Assembly (NCBI GenBank): GCA_025210485.1
Contig: JAOARN010000147.1
Coordinates: 1-57,580 of the forward strand
Direction of reading: 5' to 3'
Length of the DNA stretch: 57,580 bases
Source of the DNA: Marinifilaceae bacterium
GTDB taxonomy: Bacteria > Bacteroidota > Bacteroidia > Bacteroidales > Marinifilaceae
Shown here: piece after piece, positions 53,565-57,580 of the stretch
How positions within the stretch are numbered: position 1 is the first letter of the stretch
Layout of the letters: each line of letters starts with the position of its first letter
Position numbers and translations under genes: made by a program
Notes under the pieces: model-generated
Seen by the model: only the letters and a program-made list of their open reading frames with translations
Told to the model about the DNA's origin: nothing
The model's database searches: none

Positions 53565-56148
53565 AATAAGCTCGGGGCTTAAAAATATTATTGGTCGGGA
53601 TTTAATCACTGATGATTTTATTGCTGTTTTCGAACTAGTAAAAAATTCCTATGATGCATATGCTAAAAATGTTGATATTGTAATAAATGAAAATGAAATT
53701 ATTATAGCTGATAATGGTAATGGAATGACCTTGTCTGATTTAAAAGATAAGTGGTTGTTTGTAGCATATTCAGAAAAAAAAGATGGAGTTCCTGAAGGTG
53801 AAGATGAAAAAAAAGAATCCTACCGTGATAAAATCCAAAAGAAGCGACACGTTGCAGGTTCAAAAGGGATTGGTCGCTTCTCAAGTGATAGATTAGGAGG
53901 GAAATTATCAATCATTACTCGCAAAAAGAGCCAAAATAACATTGAACAAATTAAAGTTGATTGGTCTAGATTTGAAAAAGACCAAAGAGATGTTTTTGAA
54001 AAAATTAAAGTTGAACATAAATCCCTATCTACCCCAGAAATTGTTTTCCCTAATTCAGTACCACATGGAACTATTTTAAAAATCACCAACCTTCATAGCC
54101 ATTGGGATAGGAAACGTTTAAAAACATTAAAACATTCTTTGGAAAAGCTTATTAATCCCTTTTCGGAAACAAATGATTTTGAAATAAAGATTATTTGTGA
54201 AAAAGAATTGAAAGAGGATAATAGAGTTGATGAAAAAAAACAATATATCCATATAAAAAGAGACAGGATAAATGGAACTGTCAATAATTCAATTTTAGAA
54301 ATTTTAAATCTAAAAACAACTCAGTTAAGTGTGGAAATCTCAAGTAGTGAGATTGAAACAAAAATAGTTGACAGAGGAAGTCTTATTTATCATATAAAAG
54401 AAAATAATAAAGAATATAAGTTATTAGAAAATGTAAAGATTGACTTGTATTTTCTTAATACATCAGCGAAATACAATTTTACTCGCAAGATGGGTATTCA
54501 AGTTGTAAATTTTGGTTCTGTATTTCTTTTTAAGAATGGGTTTAGAGTTCAACCATATGGAGATTTAGGAGATGACAGCTGGGGGTTAGACCAAAGAAAA
54601 CAACAAGGATATAACAGATTTTTAGGTACTCGTGATTTATTTGGAAGAGTAGATGTGATTTCTGACAATACTGAACAATTTAAGGAAGTTTCTAGTAGAG
54701 ATGGTGGACTTGTTGAATCGGATGCTTTCTTCCAATTAATGCACGCATTTAAAGAAAAGGGACTTGTTCGATTAGAACGATATGTTGTTGGTGTTTTGTG
54801 GGGAGAAGGTTTTAAAAAAAGAAAATATTTTGGTGAGGGGAAAGAAGGTGATGAAATAGCTGATAAATACAGGAAGGAACTGTCAGATTTCGATAAAAGC
54901 TCAGATGATGTGACTCACGCTACATCAAATTTAGGAAGTAAACTCGATTTTATACAAATTATAAAAAGCCTTGCAACAGACGATAATATTACTATTATAA
55001 ATTACAACCGGGATTTTGTAAATCTAGTAAATGAAAACATCGATGACCACCAAACTCGATTTATTTCTGATTTGGAAAAGATTGCAGAAATTACAGATGA
55101 CGAAGAGTTAAAATCTCAAATTTTAAGGACAGAAGAACAATACCAAGAGCTTAAAAGAGAAAATGATATTGCCAAGAAAAAACAGGAAGAAGAAAGACTA
55201 AGAAGAATTGAGGCTGAGAAAAAAGCAGAAGAAGCTGAAAACAGAAGAATTCAGGAAGAGAGAAGAAGAATAGAAGAAGAAGAACGCAGAAGAAAAGCGG
55301 AGTTGGATACGGCAAAGAAAGAAAAAGAAAGAGCTCTCGCTGAATTAGCAAAATTTAAAGCTCAAAAAAAAGCAAAAGAGGAAGAGGACGCTAGAAAAAA
55401 AGCTGAAATTGATGCAAAACTATCAAGAAAAACAGCAAAAAACGTTAAAAAGCAACTTGTGGTTGAAGAAAAAAGACGGCTCTTTTCTGAAGCTCAAAAC
55501 TCTTTGGATATTGAACATGTGCTAGGGATAACGCATCAAACAGGTTTGCTAGCTGGGACTTTGTTTAAAGATTTTAATTGGGTTTTACAACAATATAAGT
55601 CTGATAATTCTTCTGTTTCTATTGAAGAGTGCATCGATGAAATAGAAAGGTCAATATTTATTATTGAAAAAATCCAACAACTTTCAAATTTTGCGACAAG
55701 AGCAAATTTTGATGTAACTTCTAATTGGATTGAAAACGAAGACTTAGGTCTTTTTATTTGTGATTATATTAAACAAGTAAGTAATGCTGGTAGGAAGATA
55801 AAGCTGAAGGAAAATATTGAAACTCCATTCATTAAAAATTTCCGTCCAATTGAAATATCAATGGTTGTCGACAATGCAATTAATAATGCACAAAAAGCTG
55901 GAGCGAAAAATATAAATATTGAAATAAATTCTGAACCAAATTATTTATCTATCTTAATATTAAATGATGGGAAAAAATTAACTGATAAGTATAATCCAAA
56001 AGATTTGCTAAAAAAAGGTATTACAACAACAAGCGGTTCAGGACTTGGTTTATATCATATTAACAAAATAATTACAGACTTAAAAGGTAAGGTTACAATA
56101 TCTAATACAAATCAAGGAACTTTATTAAAAATTGAAATAACTAAATGA
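53542..56148 (+). CDS. Dual GHKL ATPase: Hsp90/MutL/MORC-like N-terminus, histidine-kinase-like C-terminus
   Basis: 868 residues. The N-terminal GHKL ATPase has ELVKNSYDA (Glu31, Asn35, Asp38), DNGNGM at 57-62 and GSKGIGRFS at 106-114, the Bergerat fold in its Hsp90/MutL/MORC form. A transducer-like region follows to about 420 (LFKNGFRVQPYGD, FLGTRDLFGRVDV, SSRDGG). Residues about 520-653 are a highly charged Glu/Lys/Arg coiled coil. A helical segment with LDIEHVLGITHQTG (His659, His665) resembles a dimerisation and phosphoacceptor region. The end is a second GHKL domain with VVDNAINNAQ near 775-784 and GSGLGLYH at 832-839, the N and G boxes of histidine kinases. No membrane segment is present, so it is a cytoplasmic sensor. 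It overlaps the methyltransferase by 23 nt and the receiver gene by 4 nt (ATGA). Confidence 0.88.
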   Translation: MAENLEFKISSGLKNIIGRDLITDDFIAVFELVKNSYDAYAKNVDIVINENEIIIADNGNGMTLSDLKDKWLFVAYSEKKDGVPEGEDEKKESYRDKIQKKRHVAGSKGIGRFSSDRLGGKLSIITRKKSQNNIEQIKVDWSRFEKDQRDVFEKIKVEHKSLSTPEIVFPNSVPHGTILKITNLHSHWDRKRLKTLKHSLEKLINPFSETNDFEIKIICEKELKEDNRVDEKKQYIHIKRDRINGTVNNSILEILNLKTTQLSVEISSSEIETKIVDRGSLIYHIKENNKEYKLLENVKIDLYFLNTSAKYNFTRKMGIQVVNFGSVFLFKNGFRVQPYGDLGDDSWGLDQRKQQGYNRFLGTRDLFGRVDVISDNTEQFKEVSSRDGGLVESDAFFQLMHAFKEKGLVRLERYVVGVLWGEGFKKRKYFGEGKEGDEIADKYRKELSDFDKSSDDVTHATSNLGSKLDFIQIIKSLATDDNITIINYNRDFVNLVNENIDDHQTRFISDLEKIAEITDDEELKSQILRTEEQYQELKRENDIAKKKQEEERLRRIEAEKKAEEAENRRIQEERRRIEEEERRRKAELDTAKKEKERALAELAKFKAQKKAKEEEDARKKAEIDAKLSRKTAKNVKKQLVVEEKRRLFSEAQNSLDIEHVLGITHQTGLLAGTLFKDFNWVLQQYKSDNSSVSIEECIDEIERSIFIIEKIQQLSNFATRANFDVTSNWIENEDLGLFICDYIKQVSNAGRKIKLKENIETPFIKNFRPIEISMVVDNAINNAQKAGAKNINIEINSEPNYLSILILNDGKKLTDKYNPKDLLKKGITTTSGSGLGLYHINKIITDLKGKVTISNTNQGTLLKIEITK

Positions 56149-57095
56149 AAAAACACTATTCAATTTTGTGGATTGATGATGAGCCAGATTCCATAAGAAC
56201 CTCTAGAAGAGATTTAACAGCTCATCTTCGAAAAGTTGGAGTCATTGCAGAAATTACTTATTCAAATCCATTGACCTGGACTAATGGTTTTAAAACTGTT
56301 CCTGAAATAATGAATTGTGTAAGCAATCCTGAATTAGATATGGTATTAATGGATTATAATTTAGGTGATAAACATGGAAGTGATATTATTGCAGAACTAA
56401 GACAAACTGATATATATGTACCTATTATATACTATTCACAACAGCATTATGATGAATTAAAAGAAAGTCTCCTCAAAGATGATGTTGATGGTGTTTTTAT
56501 TTCGCCAAGACCAGAGCTAGAAGCAAAGGCAAAAAAAATCCTTGATTCTTTATTAAAGAGAGAGCACAGGGTCCGAAGAATGAGAGGTTTACTGTTATCT
56601 GACACAAGTGAATTAGAATCTCAAGGTGCAAGTATTGCTGAAAGATGTTGGAAGTTTTTAACCCCAGAACAAAAAGATACTGTACAAAAAAAGTTCAAGA
56701 AACATGTATTGAAAAGCTTAAAAGGAAATACATCTCAAATCAACAATTTTGATTATGAATTTGATACTGTTCTAGAAATATGGGAAACAAGAATTTTTGA
56801 TGCGTCAAAAAGAGGATATCTATTACAGAAAATATTCGAACAATTAGGTTGGGATGAACATTTGTTAAACGTAAAGAATCTATGTGGGAATGAGCAACCA
56901 ATTCATATTTTTTCGAAAAGGAATGAATTTGCTCATCAAACAGAAGAAAAACTTCAAACTTCAATTGATTCTATATCTGATATTGATTTTTCAAAAGAAT
57001 TAAGAGAATCTCTTCATACTGCAGAAAAAAACATGAAAGACTTAATAAATAGGATTAATGCTGAAGGAGATCAATTGGTGAAAGAAGAAAAATAA
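56145..57095 (+). CDS. Receiver-domain protein with helical C-terminus carrying a HEPN-like RNxxxH motif
   Basis: 316 residues. The N-terminal receiver domain (about 1-135) has the acidic pair in ILWIDDEPD (Asp11, Asp12), phosphoacceptor Asp70 in VLMDYNLGDKHG, and Ser98 in IIYYSQQ. The usual conserved lysine before a proline is replaced by Ser120 in VFISPR. There is no DNA-binding HTH. The C-terminal part (about 145-316) is all-helical by appearance and contains KRNEFAHQ with Arg259-Asn260-x3-His264, the R-N-x-x-x-H pattern of HEPN ribonuclease domains. The 4-nt overlap with the kinase-like gene suggests a stoichiometric partner. I infer a phosphorylation-controlled effector. An alternative is that the helical region is a non-catalytic HEPN-like or dimerisation domain. 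Confidence 0.85.
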   Translation: MKKHYSILWIDDEPDSIRTSRRDLTAHLRKVGVIAEITYSNPLTWTNGFKTVPEIMNCVSNPELDMVLMDYNLGDKHGSDIIAELRQTDIYVPIIYYSQQHYDELKESLLKDDVDGVFISPRPELEAKAKKILDSLLKREHRVRRMRGLLLSDTSELESQGASIAERCWKFLTPEQKDTVQKKFKKHVLKSLKGNTSQINNFDYEFDTVLEIWETRIFDASKRGYLLQKIFEQLGWDEHLLNVKNLCGNEQPIHIFSKRNEFAHQTEEKLQTSIDSISDIDFSKELRESLHTAEKNMKDLINRINAEGDQLVKEEK

Positions 57096-57102
57096 TATTT
57101 TA

Positions 57103-57110
57103 TACATTTG
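57103..57110 (+). promoter_or_regulatory. -7 element of a putative small RNA
   Basis: TACATTTG, an exact -7 match, 7 nt before the first base of the structured segment at 57117. No TTG lies at the ideal distance upstream (the nearest is about 25 nt away), so promoter strength is uncertain. Confidence 0.45.
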
Positions 57111-57116
57111 CAAAAC

Positions 57117-57197
57117 AGTCCCGTGCTACTCTTTGTCAGTAGTGCTTGGACTCTAAAATGGAAACATAGGCTCAGACATTCGTTCTGGGCTTTTTTT
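57117..57197 (+). ncRNA. Putative small structured RNA
   Basis: A segment of about 80 nt opens with a hairpin whose outer arms are AGTCC (57117-57121) and GGACT (57148-57152) and inner arms CTACT (57126-57130) and AGTAG (57138-57142). It continues with an A-rich linker and ends in a terminator hairpin with a T7 run. It follows the receiver gene by about 20 nt and has its own -7 element. It could be an independent sRNA or only the structured 3' end of the operon mRNA. Confidence 0.45.
57168..57197 (+). terminator. Rho-independent terminator after the receiver gene / putative sRNA
   Basis: GGCTCAGA pairs with TCTGGGCT (G-T pairs included) around CATTCGT, followed by seven T. Confidence 0.8.
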
Positions 57198-57247
57198 GTG
57201 TTCAAACGAAGCTACTGTACATTAAAAGATAAGACTCCTAAATTAAA

Positions 57248-57351
57248 CGAGATTCTTTGCTCGTTCCTCGCTTCAGAATGACGAGTTGGGGTGAACACAA
57301 CAGTCAGAGTAAGCGTCATGTTGAGCTTGTGAAACATCTTCTATAACCATA
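57248..57351. repeat. Dispersed-type intergenic repeat pair
   Basis: Contains CGAGATTCTTTGCTCG...CTTCAGAATGACG (57248-57284) and CGTCATGTTGAGCTTGTGAAAC (57324-57345, abbreviated). The two halves carry GAATGACG and CGTCATGTTGAG in facing orientation. Strings of this kind are familiar dispersed intergenic repeats in Bacteroidota genomes. Only one instance falls in this window, so repetition cannot be shown here. Confidence 0.5.
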
Positions 57352-57385
57352 GAGTCTATTCTTAATTAATTTAGGAGACTCTTCA

Positions 57386-57580
57386 TGTATATTATAATAA
57401 AAAGTAGTCCAAAATATAATCGAAAAGTATACCACTAAGAATTTTCAAATTGAACAATTTATTTGTTCATTAAAAAATGATAAGTATGTATACACAACAA
57501 GAGATTATTTTACAACACTATCGTGAAGGAAAGAGTCAGCGAAGTATTTCACGAGATTTAGGAATAAGTAGAAAAACAGT
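57386..57580 (+). mobile_element. Left end of an IS21-family insertion sequence (truncated by the window)
   Basis: A TGT-starting end at 57386 is followed by two spaced copies of a short motif, AAAAGTAGTCC (57400-57410) and AAAAGTATACC (57423-57433), 23 nt apart, as in the multiple terminal repeats of IS21 elements. The start of an istA-like frame follows. The right end and istB lie outside the window. The exact left boundary is an estimate. Confidence 0.65.
57486..57580 (+). CDS. istA: IS21-family transposase IstA, N-terminal part
   Basis: The frame MYTQQEIILQHYREGKSQRS continues ISRDLGISRKTV to the window edge. This is the helix-turn-helix start of IstA transposases (REGKSQRxIAxxLGISRKTV). 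ATG 57486 is the likely start. An in-frame ATG at 57477 adds three residues. The catalytic DDE domain and the IstB helper gene would lie to the right. Confidence 0.8.
   Translation, partial: MYTQQEIILQHYREGKSQRSISRDLGISRKT

Overview
The window looks like a chromosomal segment of a low-GC marine or anaerobic member of the phylum Bacteroidota. The evidence is: several promoters fitting the Bacteroidota pattern TTG/TTTG, then 18-20 nt, then TAnnTTTG; a protein with a type IX secretion (T9SS) C-terminal sorting domain; a PorP/SprF-like protein beside an OmpA/PD40/LysM protein; a DUF3276 PUR protein; a TPR-plus-AraC regulator; and no obvious Shine-Dalgarno sequences. Placement below phylum is a guess (Marinilabiliales/Marinifilaceae would fit) and was not tested.

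Layout. 1-6.3 kb is the end of a surface-polysaccharide locus: dTDP-L-rhamnose genes rfbA-rfbC-rfbD-rfbB, with a frameshifted four-helix-bundle (23S IVP family) gene between rfbA and rfbC, then an opposing manC-manA pair for GDP-mannose. 6.3-7.3 kb is non-coding and contains a nested inverted-repeat element just downstream of a small orphan gene. 7.3-23.6 kb is mostly housekeeping: an FAD/Fe-S oxidoreductase, a cobalamin adenosyltransferase, the PUR protein, a TPR-HTH regulator, a thiolase-like protein, DUF2851, a K+ channel, a ZIP transporter, an SRP RNA-tRNA-Thr operon, Ohr, RsmG, proline dehydrogenase and an OmpH-type chaperone. 23.9-27.1 kb is a large T9SS-exported cadherin-like protein, followed by a cluster of REP-like palindromes. 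27.4-37.5 kb holds three giant minus-strand genes: a translationally coupled ankyrin pair and a 1142-residue protein of unknown family. A diverged paralogue of the 1142-residue protein lies at 48.6-51.9 kb. Between them are decayed genes (RhuM, flavodoxin), a SPOR-domain protein, an amidophosphoribosyltransferase, the PorP/OmpA pair and an M3 peptidase lipoprotein.

52.2-57.1 kb is the most interesting part. It is a compact three-gene operon with its own promoter: a C5-cytosine DNA methyltransferase; an 868-residue protein with two GHKL ATPase modules (an N-terminal Hsp90/MutL/MORC-like one and a C-terminal histidine-kinase-like one) joined by a long charged coiled coil; and a receiver-domain protein whose helical C-terminus carries an RNxxxH motif like that of HEPN ribonucleases. 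The genes overlap by 23 and 4 nt. No restriction nuclease is visible. I read this as a candidate defence or stress module in which DNA methylation and phosphotransfer signalling may control an RNase-like effector. That function is inference. The operon is followed by a putative small RNA with its own promoter and terminator, dispersed repeats, and the left end of an IS21-family element that runs off the window.

Limits: all calls come from reading the sequence and translations by eye. No database search, structure prediction or statistics were run.
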